Shown: positions 27,943 through 36,444 of the stretch, piece after piece
Numbering within the stretch: the first letter of the stretch is position 1
Layout of the letters: each line of letters starts with the position of its first letter
Origin: Pseudodesulfovibrio senegalensis
GTDB lineage: Bacteria > Desulfobacterota > Desulfovibrionia > Desulfovibrionales > Desulfovibrionaceae
Direction: 5' to 3'
NCBI RefSeq assembly: GCF_008830225.1
Contig: NZ_WAIE01000001.1
Location: 1,116,001 to 1,180,000 of the forward strand
DNA length: 64,000 nucleotides
Position numbers and translations under genes: made by a program
The notes under the pieces: model-generated
Told to the model about the DNA's origin: nothing
The model's database searches: none
What the model saw: only the letters and a program-made list of their open reading frames with translations

Positions 27943-30009
27943 ATGTCCGTCCGAAACAAACTGGTCGCCATTCTATTTGTCTGCATTGGCTGCTTTCTCA
28001 TGATATTGACTGCATCCCAGATCGGGAAAAACATATCGGATAAATATACCGGCCTCATGGCGAATGCGCGTGATGCTTATGACGAAGTACTGCATGCAAG
28101 GTTCGACGAAAAAAGCTTTCAGATATTCAAGCAGCAAACGTACGAGGCAAACGCATATGAGCATGTGGACACGGCCATCGATTTGATGAAGTCCATTGCC
28201 ATGCGCGACCCCGCAATGCAGTCGCAGTGTGACAACGCATTGCGACTGCTGGCGAAATACAGGGAAAATCTGAAACGCATGGTCGACGCAAACGTGGCAA
28301 TCGGCCTGACTGAGGATACGGGGTGGCGCAACAGGTTCATCATATCCGCCCGCGAGCTTGAGGCGATATTCAAGGAAGTCGACAGCCGTGAGATCACGAT
28401 CATTCTTTTGCAGATACGGCGGCAGGAGAAAAATTTCATTTTGCGCCGCACGGAAAAGTATTTGGAACGAATGAATGGCTGGGTCCATGCCATGCGTTCC
28501 GCTGTCGATGCCTCCGTCTTGTTTGACGCTACCCAGCGGGCCGCTTTCAACGCGAAACTGACGGAATATGAGCAGGCCTTTGAAGGGTACAGGGAAAGCC
28601 TGAATACCGAGGAATTCGCCCAGAGAGGTTTGCAGGCTTCCGCCGAGGCTCTTGAACCTGTGATCGTTTCTGTTCGGGACCACTATAAAACCGAAAGCGC
28701 AAGCGTGAGCCGGAATGCAGAGTTGGCTGTCTTCGGCATAGAGGGTGTGGCCTGTATCATTGTTCTTTTGGGTATGTTCTGGGTGCTGTTTTCCATCACA
28801 CGGCCTCTTGCGGCCCTGCAGGCATATTCCAGAGCGGTTTCACAAGGGGATCTTGAAGCAAGCCCACAAGGTTCTTTCCGCCATGAGTTTAAAAGATTAT
28901 GCGATGACATCATGGGCATGGTGTCCATGCTGCGTGAGCAACTGGCTGCGGTGCGGCAGAAGGAAAAAGAAGCACTGGAACAGGCCAAGGCAGCAGAGTC
29001 GGCCATGGTGGAGGCCCGACAGCAGGAAGAACGGGTTAAGGCCTTGTGGGAACAAATGGCGGAGGCCGGTCATCAGGCTGAAGGCATTGCGGACCGCGTG
29101 TCCGTGGCCACCGAGCAGGTTGCTTCCATGCTTGTGCGAATTCGTGAAGGCGCGAGGAGCCAGCATGAGCGGGTTACCGAGACAGCTTCGGCCATGGAAC
29201 AGATGAGCGTCGTTGTGCTGGAAGTTAGCCATAATGCATCGCAAGCCACGGAGAGGGCCTCTGATGCGCGCGACAAGGCGGTCGAAGGGGCCGGACTGGT
29301 ACGTGGGGCGGTTTCATCCATTGAGGATGTTCGCGGCTTTACAGACAGGATTAGCCAAGGGCTGGAAAAACTCGGTGTTCAGGTCGAGTCTATCGGTCAG
29401 GTCATGGACGTTATCAATGAGATAGCGGATCAGACCAATCTGCTGGCTTTGAATGCAGCCATTGAAGCGGCAAGGGCCGGGGATGCCGGGCGGGGGTTTG
29501 CGGTTGTTGCCGACGAGGTTCGTAAGCTCGCGGAAAAAACCATGGCGGCCACACAACAGGTCGAGCAGCACATCGTTTCGATTCAGGATTCGTCAGCACG
29601 CAATATCACCAGGTTTCGTGAGGTGGTTAATGTGGTTGAGCAAAGTGCCGTGCAGGCGCGTTCTTCGGGGGATGCTCAGGATAGGATCGTCAGTCTCGTT
29701 GAGCAGAATGTGGTCAATGTCGAGAGCATAGCCTCGGCTTCCGAGGAGCAGAGCACCGCTTCCGAACAGATCGCACGATCCACTGATGAGGTTCGCGAAA
29801 TTGCGCAATCCTTTGTGACAAGCGTGGAGGAGGCCCATGAGGCTGTCGCTGAGTTAGTTGGTCTTTCTGATCAGCTGCGGAGTGGCATGGGCGAAATGCT
29901 TGCTGGAGGTGAATCCGCACAGGGAAGAGGTGACGCCGTTTCGGAGAACGTGATTCCTGAAGGCGGTCCTGTTGTTAGTGGTGTTTCGGGTATTACGAAT
30001 ATGCAATGA
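27943..30009 (+). CDS. Methyl-accepting chemotaxis protein with HBM-type sensor domain
   Basis: 688-residue transducer: N-terminal transmembrane helix (about 8-28), long helical periplasmic sensor (about 35-250), second membrane span (about 263-285), HAMP, a coiled coil, and the signalling domain. The signalling hairpin is the invariant block around residues 490-525 (EIADQTNLLALNAAIEAARA). The sensor carries LLQIRRQEKNFILRR, typical of helical bimodular (HBM) domains, which bind organic acids or similar small molecules. No C-terminal CheR-docking pentapeptide is seen. It is a single gene behind a consensus sigma-54 promoter. Confidence 0.93.
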   Translation: MSVRNKLVAILFVCIGCFLMILTASQIGKNISDKYTGLMANARDAYDEVLHARFDEKSFQIFKQQTYEANAYEHVDTAIDLMKSIAMRDPAMQSQCDNALRLLAKYRENLKRMVDANVAIGLTEDTGWRNRFIISARELEAIFKEVDSREITIILLQIRRQEKNFILRRTEKYLERMNGWVHAMRSAVDASVLFDATQRAAFNAKLTEYEQAFEGYRESLNTEEFAQRGLQASAEALEPVIVSVRDHYKTESASVSRNAELAVFGIEGVACIIVLLGMFWVLFSITRPLAALQAYSRAVSQGDLEASPQGSFRHEFKRLCDDIMGMVSMLREQLAAVRQKEKEALEQAKAAESAMVEARQQEERVKALWEQMAEAGHQAEGIADRVSVATEQVASMLVRIREGARSQHERVTETASAMEQMSVVVLEVSHNASQATERASDARDKAVEGAGLVRGAVSSIEDVRGFTDRISQGLEKLGVQVESIGQVMDVINEIADQTNLLALNAAIEAARAGDAGRGFAVVADEVRKLAEKTMAATQQVEQHIVSIQDSSARNITRFREVVNVVEQSAVQARSSGDAQDRIVSLVEQNVVNVESIASASEEQSTASEQIARSTDEVREIAQSFVTSVEEAHEAVAELVGLSDQLRSGMGEMLAGGESAQGRGDAVSENVIPEGGPVVSGVSGITNMQ

Positions 30010-30041
30010 TTCCCGCCTGATTTGGGCAGGAACATATGATA

Positions 30042-30073
30042 GCCGGTGCAGCCTCCGCCTTGGCTGCACCGGC
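30042..30073. terminator. Hairpin between convergent genes
   Basis: Perfect 12-bp stem GCCGGTGCAGCC/GGCTGCACCGGC with an 8-nt loop, between the chemoreceptor and the convergent protease gene. A T-run begins only about 10 nt downstream on +, so intrinsic termination is probable but not textbook. Confidence 0.5.
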
Positions 30074-30089
30074 ACTGTCATGGATTTTT

Positions 30090-30860
30090 TTAGCAACAGG
30101 AGGAAAGGAACGAGCCGGGAAGTTGCAGTTCTGAAAAAGAGTAGGCCTGGGCAGCCCGTGCAAAGCGCTGGTTCGGAGCATCGGGGCCGTTCTGTTCCGT
30201 TTTTTCTTCCCTGTTTTTGTCTTCGGTTATGTCTTGTCGTGCCTCGGATTCCATTTGTGTGGCCTCGCTGGCCACTTTCTGGTCTTGGGCGGACGGCGTT
30301 GCCGGAGCCAGTGCTGCCTTGCGCACGATTTGTGCTTTTTCCAACGTGGCTTCGGGGTTGCCCGGAACAGGGGACGTGTCGATGTTTACTGAGCCACCTG
30401 TGGCGTATTGTTTGCCGTCAGGGCCGTCTTCATATGAGTAGCTTGCGCCGCCATGCACATGGGGGCCCCCTGCTGAAATATGGGCCTGTTCATGCGAACG
30501 GACTTCCTGATCCCTTTGTTGCAGTTCTCGAACGATCTGTTTTTGTTCAAGAGTGAGTTCCTGTTCCGATTTGGGGACGGACTCGTTCTTGGGTGAGGTC
30601 TCGTTGTCCTTTTTGTCCTGGCGGTCTTCCGTTTTACCGCTGGTGGCAACTTTGAGAGAGGGAGTGTCCTTTTGAGCGTCTGTCATTGTTGCGGCCGAAC
30701 TATATTCCGGGCCTTGTTCATCGGACTTTGGCGATGTTTGACGCGTGGCGGCTTCTTGAGAAGCCGTCTGGATGGGGCGAGGGGAGCTATGCAATGTTTC
30801 CAGGCTGTTGAACAACGTGCCGGCCAGGGATGCGGTAAAGTTGTTTATTGAAGTGAACAT
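30090..30860 (-). CDS. SprA-like (CJM1_0395-type) putative metalloprotease
   Basis: 256 residues. A low-complexity Ser/Thr/Gln/Lys-rich N-terminal half (about 20-105) without a signal peptide precedes a conserved block with VRSHEQAHISAGGPHVHGG; the HEQAH at 123-127 is an HExxH-like zinc site. The block continues through YATGGSVNIDTSP and a helical region, then ends in two Cys. This matches the SprA-related putative metalloprotease family as I recall it; activity is unproven. The ATG at 30860 is preferred to one 6 nt upstream because GGAGA would be too close to the latter. A FliA-type promoter lies about 40 bp upstream. Confidence 0.82.
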   Translation of the reverse strand: MFTSINNFTASLAGTLFNSLETLHSSPRPIQTASQEAATRQTSPKSDEQGPEYSSAATMTDAQKDTPSLKVATSGKTEDRQDKKDNETSPKNESVPKSEQELTLEQKQIVRELQQRDQEVRSHEQAHISAGGPHVHGGASYSYEDGPDGKQYATGGSVNIDTSPVPGNPEATLEKAQIVRKAALAPATPSAQDQKVASEATQMESEARQDITEDKNREEKTEQNGPDAPNQRFARAAQAYSFSELQLPGSFLSSCC

Positions 30861-30899
30861 GCGCATTTTCTCCGTTAAAATACTCCTTTTACGTCCTTC

Positions 30900-30926
30900 T
30901 TATCGGCAGGCTTCAGGAAATCTTTA
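30900..30926 (-). promoter_or_regulatory. Sigma-28 (FliA) promoter of the SprA-like gene
   Basis: On the minus strand TAAA (30926-30923), exactly 15 nt, then GCCGATAA (30907-30900). The -35 octamer TAAAGATT differs from the FliA consensus TAAAGTTT at one base and the -10 is exact. Predicted start is near 30892. Confidence 0.85.
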
Positions 30927-30937
30927 GGGTTAATGCA

Positions 30938-30970
30938 AAAAAAAAGGCGCCTTTTTGCAAAGACGCCTTT
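30938..30970 (-). terminator. Terminator of the MBL/rhodanese gene
   Basis: On the minus strand AAGGCG...CGCCTT forms an interrupted stem with CTTT/AAAG inside, followed by a run of at least eight T. It ends the upstream gene just before the next promoter. Confidence 0.85.
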
Positions 30971-30992
30971 GATGTGTGTGAATGTGGCGGAA

Positions 30993-32369
30993 TCAGGCAA
31001 AGGGAAATCCAGCCTGGAGCCAGGCCATGGTGCCGCCCGCCGTGCCCCTGACGTCGGTGTAGCCGAGGTTCTGGAGGTGCGATGCGGCAATGTTGGAGCG
31101 GTATCCTGAACCGCAGTACACCACGTATGATTGGTTTTTGGGGCCATCAAACTTGTTGTCCATGATTTGCGGGAGCGGGACATGAGTAGCCCCTGCAACC
31201 ATGCCGCCCTCGATTTCCGCAGGGGTACGTACGTCCAGAATTTGTACCTCCGGGGAGCCGATCAGGTCATGGAGTTCCTGCACAGAGACTTGGCCGAGCT
31301 TCTGGACAGGGCGGCCGCTGTATACCCACCCGGCAATGCCGCCGTTCAGGTAGCCGTGGATACGGTCATATCCGATGCGATGCAGCTCCGTGCACATGGC
31401 GTCGTAGTCCTGGCGGCTGTTGACCACCAGCAGGATGTCCTTGTCCGGTGCGACCACCATGCCCACCCAGTTGGCCAACTGTTTTTCAAAACCGATATTT
31501 ACGGAGCCGGGAATGTGGAAGCCGCTGAAGGCCGCCGAGTCGCGAGCATCGATGATCACGGTATTGTCGTCAATGCTCTGCTCGAACAGGGGCGGATCCA
31601 TGGCCTTGTCCATGGGACAGCTTTCCAGCAGCGGCGCGCCGTCCATGTTGGTGGTGATGATGTGCGTGAAGCTTTTGGGGCGTGTCGGGAAATTCTGGCT
31701 CATTTCCAAGGCAAAGGATTCGTAGCTGTCGAATCCGAGCATGGGGTTGTGGCGGCGTTCGAATCCAAGGGTCGAGCTTGGCTTCGAGCTCATGCCTCTT
31801 CCGCAAAGGGAACCTGCTCCGTGAGCCGGAAAGACTTCAAGGTGGTCAGGGTATTTTGCCAATTTAACGTACAGGCTGTTGTAGAGGTTATGCACTTGCT
31901 CGTCGAGTTTGGCTTCTCCCACAAGGTCGGGCCTGCCGATGTCGTTGACGAAGAGCACATCTCCCGTGAGGACCATCCACGGTTCGTCGCCGCGGGTTGA
32001 ATCGGTAACCAGCAGGGAGAGAGCGTCCGGAGTGTGTCCCGGGGTGTGCAACACCTCAAGTTTGGCGTTGCCTACTTCAAAAGTGTCTCCCTCGGAAAGG
32101 GGAGTGAACGGATAATTGACCGGAGAGGACTCGTACATGCAGAGTTCACATCCGGTCAGGGCACGCAGTTCCTGATTGCCGCTGACGTGGTCGGCGTGTA
32201 CGTGCGTGTCAACCACCCGCACTATCTTCATGCCTTCCTCGCGAGAGATGTCCAGATAGTCCTGCACGTCGCGTTTCGGATCAACGACGATCATTTCCTT
32301 GGCTCCGGGGCAGCCGATCACATAGGAAAAACACCCGAGTCCCGGGGTGAGGATTTGTTTGAAATACAT
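30993..32369 (-). CDS. MBL-fold hydrolase fused to two rhodanese domains
   Basis: 458 residues. An N-terminal metallo-beta-lactamase domain (about 1-240) holds THVHADH for the metal site and the persulfide-dioxygenase/glyoxalase II-like residues HTPGHT and FPAHG. Two rhodanese domains follow. The first (about 265-350) has NSRQDYD where the catalytic Cys loop should be, so it is probably inactive; the second (about 365-458) keeps VYCGSGYRS with the active Cys. Such fusions handle persulfides or glutathione-type persulfide. It has its own promoter with an overlapping palindrome and a terminator. Confidence 0.88.
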   Translation of the reverse strand: MYFKQILTPGLGCFSYVIGCPGAKEMIVVDPKRDVQDYLDISREEGMKIVRVVDTHVHADHVSGNQELRALTGCELCMYESSPVNYPFTPLSEGDTFEVGNAKLEVLHTPGHTPDALSLLVTDSTRGDEPWMVLTGDVLFVNDIGRPDLVGEAKLDEQVHNLYNSLYVKLAKYPDHLEVFPAHGAGSLCGRGMSSKPSSTLGFERRHNPMLGFDSYESFALEMSQNFPTRPKSFTHIITTNMDGAPLLESCPMDKAMDPPLFEQSIDDNTVIIDARDSAAFSGFHIPGSVNIGFEKQLANWVGMVVAPDKDILLVVNSRQDYDAMCTELHRIGYDRIHGYLNGGIAGWVYSGRPVQKLGQVSVQELHDLIGSPEVQILDVRTPAEIEGGMVAGATHVPLPQIMDNKFDGPKNQSYVVYCGSGYRSNIAASHLQNLGYTDVRGTAGGTMAWLQAGFPFA

Positions 32370-32386
32370 ATTGCCTCCGAAGAATA

Positions 32387-32412
32387 TTAATTAGGATTCA
32401 TTCCTATTAATA
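32387..32412. promoter_or_regulatory. Palindromic operator candidate at the MBL/rhodanese promoter
   Basis: ATTAATTAGGA-TTCAT-TCCTATTAAT, with one extra base in the left arm. It overlaps the predicted -10 element and start site on the minus strand. Confidence 0.5.
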
Positions 32413-32436
32413 AGCCATTCTCCGGAAAGAAGCAAT
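32408..32436 (-). promoter_or_regulatory. Candidate promoter of the MBL/rhodanese gene
   Basis: On the minus strand TTGCTT (32436-32431), 17-bp spacer and TATTAA (32413-32408). The -35 is weak, which would fit a regulated promoter. Confidence 0.4.
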
Positions 32437-32454
32437 AGGGTTACGAAAAAAACA

Positions 32455-33537
32455 CTATTGTTCGATCTGAATCAATTGCACGGCTTTTTTCTTGAAGCGG
32501 GACGCCAGATCCAGCAGACAATCCCCGGCAACGTCAAACGACGTCAGCTTGTCGGTGTTCCCGAGTGTTCTTCGGTATGACCACAATGATATGTAAAACA
32601 TATCTTCGTCCGAGCAGTTCGTGCAGTTGGCGTGAACCAGATCGATGATGTTTTTTCTGATGCGTTCCCGTTCTCGTATGGCGTTTTTGAGCCTGTCGCT
32701 CGCTGCAGTTTGTATGGATTTGGGAGAGCGTTCAGCCAGAGATTCTTGAAAAAGTACGTTTGAGCGCTCAACAGCCCGGAGCGACTGTATATATTTAGCT
32801 GTCTGTTTGGTGATCTCGGGGTCGGCCGCAATGGCCTTGAAGATTTTACCCACATGCGAAAGCTCGGCAGCATTGACCCGATACATGTCCGAAAGATCGG
32901 CCTGATCCAAAGGGTGGGGCAATTTGTCGGCTGCATCGTTCACAGCGTCACCGAGTTGTTCGACGAAAAGGTCGGCATAGAGCGTGTAGAGGGCTTTGAG
33001 CGAAGCCGGGGTGAATACGTAGTCCAGAACTTGTGCGCGGGCTTCTCGCGGTTCCGTTGCAGAAACATCGATGCCGTCGAGGTTGCGCCCGAAGTGCATG
33101 TTCAGGTCGCGGAACGAGGTGCGCGTAAATGGAGCGTTTTCATCCTGTGCTGGCTGAAAGCGTTTGACAACATATTTGGCGAGGTTATCGATGAACGCAA
33201 ACGTTATGGTGCCGTCTTCTTGTATGATTACAGGGCCTTCGTCCACAGTTGTGGTCGTGCCGTTGCCCTGGCCGGATTTTTCTGCGGCGGTGTTGTCTTC
33301 GTTGACAGCGCGGGTTGCATTGTGCGGGACGGAATCGCGAGCCGAATAGTCGGCCTCGGCTTTTTGTCCGTCCATGGTCCATTGGGGAGCGGCGTTGGAG
33401 GGGTGTTGTACCTGTGACCTGAATTCGGTGCTTTTCGTTTTTTCACGGTCCTTCGTGAACAGGTGCACGGCAAAGGCAATTGCACCAAGTGCTACAACAG
33501 CAAGAATTGCGGCCAGAATGCGTTTGGTGGCGTTCAT
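32455..33537 (-). CDS. Uncharacterised membrane-anchored protein
   Basis: 360 residues with an N-terminal signal-anchor (about 5-27) and a largely helical extracytoplasmic region; no family is recognised. A polar linker (about 30-105) is followed by a region whose helices and EDMFYISLWSYRRTLG block look conserved in style but carry no known motif. Cys residues in HANCTNCSDED (around 298-305) could form a disulfide or bind metal. Its ATG overlaps the stop of the upstream Na/Pi symporter gene (ATGA), so the two are translationally coupled. Confidence 0.72.
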   Translation of the reverse strand: MNATKRILAAILAVVALGAIAFAVHLFTKDREKTKSTEFRSQVQHPSNAAPQWTMDGQKAEADYSARDSVPHNATRAVNEDNTAAEKSGQGNGTTTTVDEGPVIIQEDGTITFAFIDNLAKYVVKRFQPAQDENAPFTRTSFRDLNMHFGRNLDGIDVSATEPREARAQVLDYVFTPASLKALYTLYADLFVEQLGDAVNDAADKLPHPLDQADLSDMYRVNAAELSHVGKIFKAIAADPEITKQTAKYIQSLRAVERSNVLFQESLAERSPKSIQTAASDRLKNAIRERERIRKNIIDLVHANCTNCSDEDMFYISLWSYRRTLGNTDKLTSFDVAGDCLLDLASRFKKKAVQLIQIEQ

Positions 33538-35210
33538 GACTTCTCCGTCGCTTCAAGCGGTTTCCAGGTAAAGTTGTCTTGTTCAGCCTCATGGCGGCAT
33601 GTTTCTGATATGTCACGTGTCTCAGCCCAATAGATGGAGCCCTTGATGGCCTGTTCGACCATGCGGCGTATGCTTGAATAATATTCAAGCAACTCTGCCA
33701 TGTGGTCTATTTCCAGGGTCCCATTGGCGCCAGCCTCGAGCAGGGCGGATTTGAGTTCCTGGTATTTGTCCTGAAGTTTGCCCAGCAGATGCTCCAGGGA
33801 TTCGAATTCTTCGGAGCAGGGAGTATGCGCCACATTGAGCATATCCTTGGCCTGTGTCTTGAATTCATAGACGAAGTCGTCGACTTGCCCCGGTATGATG
33901 TGATTGAGGGTCGGATGTTCACGCGATGTCCTGTGAATGATTTCCAGCACCGTGGAATAATATTGAATGACGCGAAGCATGCGCGGCAGGCCTTCTGCCG
34001 TCGGCAGCTGGAGATCCATTTTCTGAACATTTATGGCATAGGCTCGAATGGCTGCAATAAGCCCTTCCACGGCGGTGAGTTCCTTGAGAAGCGAGGAATA
34101 GCGGCAGCTGCTTGCAAGCACATGCTGGGCCATGGCCCGTGTTTGTTCACCGAGTCTGCCGAGTTCCAGATACAGGGCTTCCACAGCCAGAACCGGGGTG
34201 CTGGCAATATTCATGTCCAGATATTTGGGGACGGACGTTTCCGGAGCGTGGGTTCCGACCTTGCGGTTCAGCAGGTTGGTGAGTTGTTGTATGAACGGCG
34301 TGAACAGGCAGACACCCAATATATTGAATATGGTGTGAAAAAGGGCCAGCGTCATGGTGATGGACGGCTGATCCGACACGGCGTGCTGTACTGTTTGTAT
34401 GATCCAGAGCAGAACCGGTAACAGCACAAGAGCCATGATTCCGGTGCCGAGGTTGAAAATTATATGTGCGGCCGCGACCTTCTTGGCATTGTTCGTCGCG
34501 CCGATGACGGATATTGCGGCTGTTGACGTTGTGCCGACATTGGTGCCTATGACGGCTGCGGCAGCGCATAACGGTGTGGTTATTCCCGAGGCCGCGGCCG
34601 TGAGCACCAGAGCCATGGCCGCGCTGGAACTTTGCATGATCAGGGTGAGCATGAAGCCGATTACGAGGAACAACAGGACGCTCAGAATTCCTTCGTTGCT
34701 TATTGTTCCGAGATCTATCATCGGCTGTACGGCATTGAAGGAGTCCTTGAGTACCTCGATACCGAGGAAAAACAAGCCAAAACCGGTAAGAGCGTCGCCA
34801 AAAGATGCCCGCCTCGTCTGATTTCCGCTGAGACGAAGAATGGCACCAATTCCTATTAACGGCAATGCAAGGGCTTTGATTTTGATGTCAAAACCCACAA
34901 GGGTTACGAGCCAGCCCGTTACCGTTGTGCCTATGTTGCTTCCGAAAATAACGCCAATGGATTGGTTCAATGTCATGAGGCCGGCGTTGACGAAACCGAT
35001 GGCAGCAATCGTGACTGCGCTGGAAGATTGAACAAGGGCCGTGAAACAAAACCCCGAGGCAATTCCTTTTGCCGGAGTATTGGTCCATTGGCTGAGTATC
35101 GTTTTGAGTGCGGTTCCGGCAGCTTTGCGCAATCCGTTGGTCATGAGCCGCATGCCGAGTAAAAAAAGTCCCAGCCCGCCCACGAGCCCCGCGATGGTGG
35201 AAATGGTCAT
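33534..35210 (-). CDS. Na/Pi cotransporter family protein with PhoU-like domain
   Basis: 558 residues. The N-terminal half is a polytopic NptA/PF02690 transporter with the paired QSSS motifs (ALVQSSSAVT and IMQSSSAAM), about ten hydrophobic spans up to residue 310. The cytoplasmic C-terminal region (about 340-545) is helical and PhoU-like. Members take up phosphate with sodium, though some YjbB-type homologues export it. It is the first gene of a two-gene unit with the anchored protein above. Confidence 0.9.
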   Translation of the reverse strand: MTISTIAGLVGGLGLFLLGMRLMTNGLRKAAGTALKTILSQWTNTPAKGIASGFCFTALVQSSSAVTIAAIGFVNAGLMTLNQSIGVIFGSNIGTTVTGWLVTLVGFDIKIKALALPLIGIGAILRLSGNQTRRASFGDALTGFGLFFLGIEVLKDSFNAVQPMIDLGTISNEGILSVLLFLVIGFMLTLIMQSSSAAMALVLTAAASGITTPLCAAAAVIGTNVGTTSTAAISVIGATNNAKKVAAAHIIFNLGTGIMALVLLPVLLWIIQTVQHAVSDQPSITMTLALFHTIFNILGVCLFTPFIQQLTNLLNRKVGTHAPETSVPKYLDMNIASTPVLAVEALYLELGRLGEQTRAMAQHVLASSCRYSSLLKELTAVEGLIAAIRAYAINVQKMDLQLPTAEGLPRMLRVIQYYSTVLEIIHRTSREHPTLNHIIPGQVDDFVYEFKTQAKDMLNVAHTPCSEEFESLEHLLGKLQDKYQELKSALLEAGANGTLEIDHMAELLEYYSSIRRMVEQAIKGSIYWAETRDISETCRHEAEQDNFTWKPLEATEKS

Positions 35211-35352
35211 TATCGTGCAGTCCCCTGATGGCTTGATTCAATGCACGATTACCTTATTCGATTGTAAAAGCAAAGCAAATCGGAACCAGGAAGTCCGATT
35301 CTTGGCGAGACTGGAGGGGCTTGCCTTTTTGCGCAATAAAACCGGGAAAGAA

Positions 35353-35386
35353 CGGAAGGAGGCTCTTTTCCCGAACGCTCCTTCCG
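35353..35386 (-). terminator. Possible terminator after the zinc-ribbon gene
   Basis: 9-bp perfect stem CGGAAGGAG/CTCCTTCCG with a 16-nt loop, just past the stop on the minus strand; the following tract TTCTTTCCCGGTTTT is only moderately T-rich. Confidence 0.4.
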
Positions 35387-35396
35387 CTATTGAGGG

Positions 35397-35618
35397 TCAA
35401 TCTTCGGCACCTGCCCCCATTTCCAGTTCCCGGCAGTCCGGGTCGCTGCAGCAGTCTGCCTCTTCGGGCTTCAGGCAATTGACCCCGTTGGCCGCAGGTT
35501 CAGCAATGTACTTCTTGCCGCAATAACCGCAATGTACGTAAACGGGCTTGTACAGGCCGTCCCATTCCATGGTTTCCGCGTTGGAACAGTACGGGCAGGT
35601 AATGTTCAGACTCTTCAT
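35397..35618 (-). CDS. Small zinc-ribbon protein
   Basis: 73 residues with two CxxC knuckles (CPYC near residue 8 and CGYC near 30), giving a rubredoxin-like zinc ribbon, followed by an acidic tail with CCSDPDC that is also Cys-rich. Function unknown. It is divergent from the Crp/Fnr regulator gene and shares a 96-bp promoter gap with it. It has no partner on its own strand nearby. Confidence 0.75.
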   Translation of the reverse strand: MKSLNITCPYCSNAETMEWDGLYKPVYVHCGYCGKKYIAEPAANGVNCLKPEEADCCSDPDCRELEMGAGAED

Positions 35619-35714
35619 GCGTGCCTCCCTTGTTTCATGACTTGCACATTGAGTCTATGTCCTAAAAAAGTTTGGAGCATTGACTTGTGGTAAGCTCATT
35701 GTCATGAGTTTATC

Positions 35715-36389
35715 ATGAATAAAAAAAATATGCTTTTGTCCGTGGATTTTTTTCGTGATCTTTCCGAGCCTGATATTCAGGTTCTTGCCGACAGGGCAGC
35801 TGTCCGTCGATACGGGGCCGGTGAACTGATCGTGGCCCACGCCGAAAAAGTGCGATCTTTTTATATGGTTCTGGAAGGACGCGTTAAGATTTATCGCAGT
35901 TCGCCCGAGGGCAAGGAGCAGACCTTGTACATATTCGGTCCGGGCGAACCCTTTTGCCTGTGCGCGGCTTTTTCCGATGAAGGGTACCCGGCCAGCGCCG
36001 CGTCTTTGACCCCGGCAACCGTGTTCAGTCTGCCTGGAGCCGAGTTCGAACGCATTGCCTCGGGACACCCCGCCATACTTTTCAATATGATGCAGGTCAT
36101 GTCACGCCGCCTTAAAGGAGCCATGGATCTCGTGGATTCCCTTTCGCTCAAGGAAATTCCTCAACGCGTCGCACTTTTTTTGCAGCACATGCCCAGAGAC
36201 GAGCAGGAGGCCGTCCAACTGGGCATGACACATCGGGAGCTGGCCAAGGTGGTCGGCGCTACTCCCGAGAGCCTTTCGCGGGCGCTGAAAAAGATGAACG
36301 GAGCAGGTTTGCTCAAGGTGCTGTCCGGAACAATCCACATTCAGGATGAACCGGGACTGAAGCTATTGGCGGAAGGAGAGTCGCTTTAG
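35715..36389 (+). CDS. Crp/Fnr-family transcriptional regulator
   Basis: 224 residues: N-terminal cyclic-nucleotide-binding fold (about 10-125), dimer helix (about 128-160) and a C-terminal winged helix with the helix-turn-helix THRELAKVVGATPESLSRAL (about 176-195). The Fnr-type N-terminal Cys cluster is absent, so it is not a classical oxygen-sensing Fnr; the ligand is unknown. No convincing ribosome site precedes the ATG at 35715; a Met five codons in is an alternative. An inverted repeat CTCAT-TGTC-ATGAG lies just upstream and may be an autoregulatory site. Confidence 0.85.
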   Translation: MNKKNMLLSVDFFRDLSEPDIQVLADRAAVRRYGAGELIVAHAEKVRSFYMVLEGRVKIYRSSPEGKEQTLYIFGPGEPFCLCAAFSDEGYPASAASLTPATVFSLPGAEFERIASGHPAILFNMMQVMSRRLKGAMDLVDSLSLKEIPQRVALFLQHMPRDEQEAVQLGMTHRELAKVVGATPESLSRALKKMNGAGLLKVLSGTIHIQDEPGLKLLAEGESL

Positions 36390-36402
36390 AGCGTGGCAAA
36401 CG

Positions 36403-36440
36403 AAAAAAGGCTTTCAGGATAAACCTGAAAGCCTTTGATT
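36403..36440. terminator. Shared terminator of the Crp/Fnr gene and tRNA-Asn
   Basis: Perfect 13-bp stem AAAGGCTTTCAGG/CCTGAAAGCCTTT with a 5-nt loop. The minus strand has an uninterrupted T-run (for tRNA-Asn); the plus strand tail is TTTGATTTCTTT. Confidence 0.85.
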
Positions 36441-36444
36441 TCTT

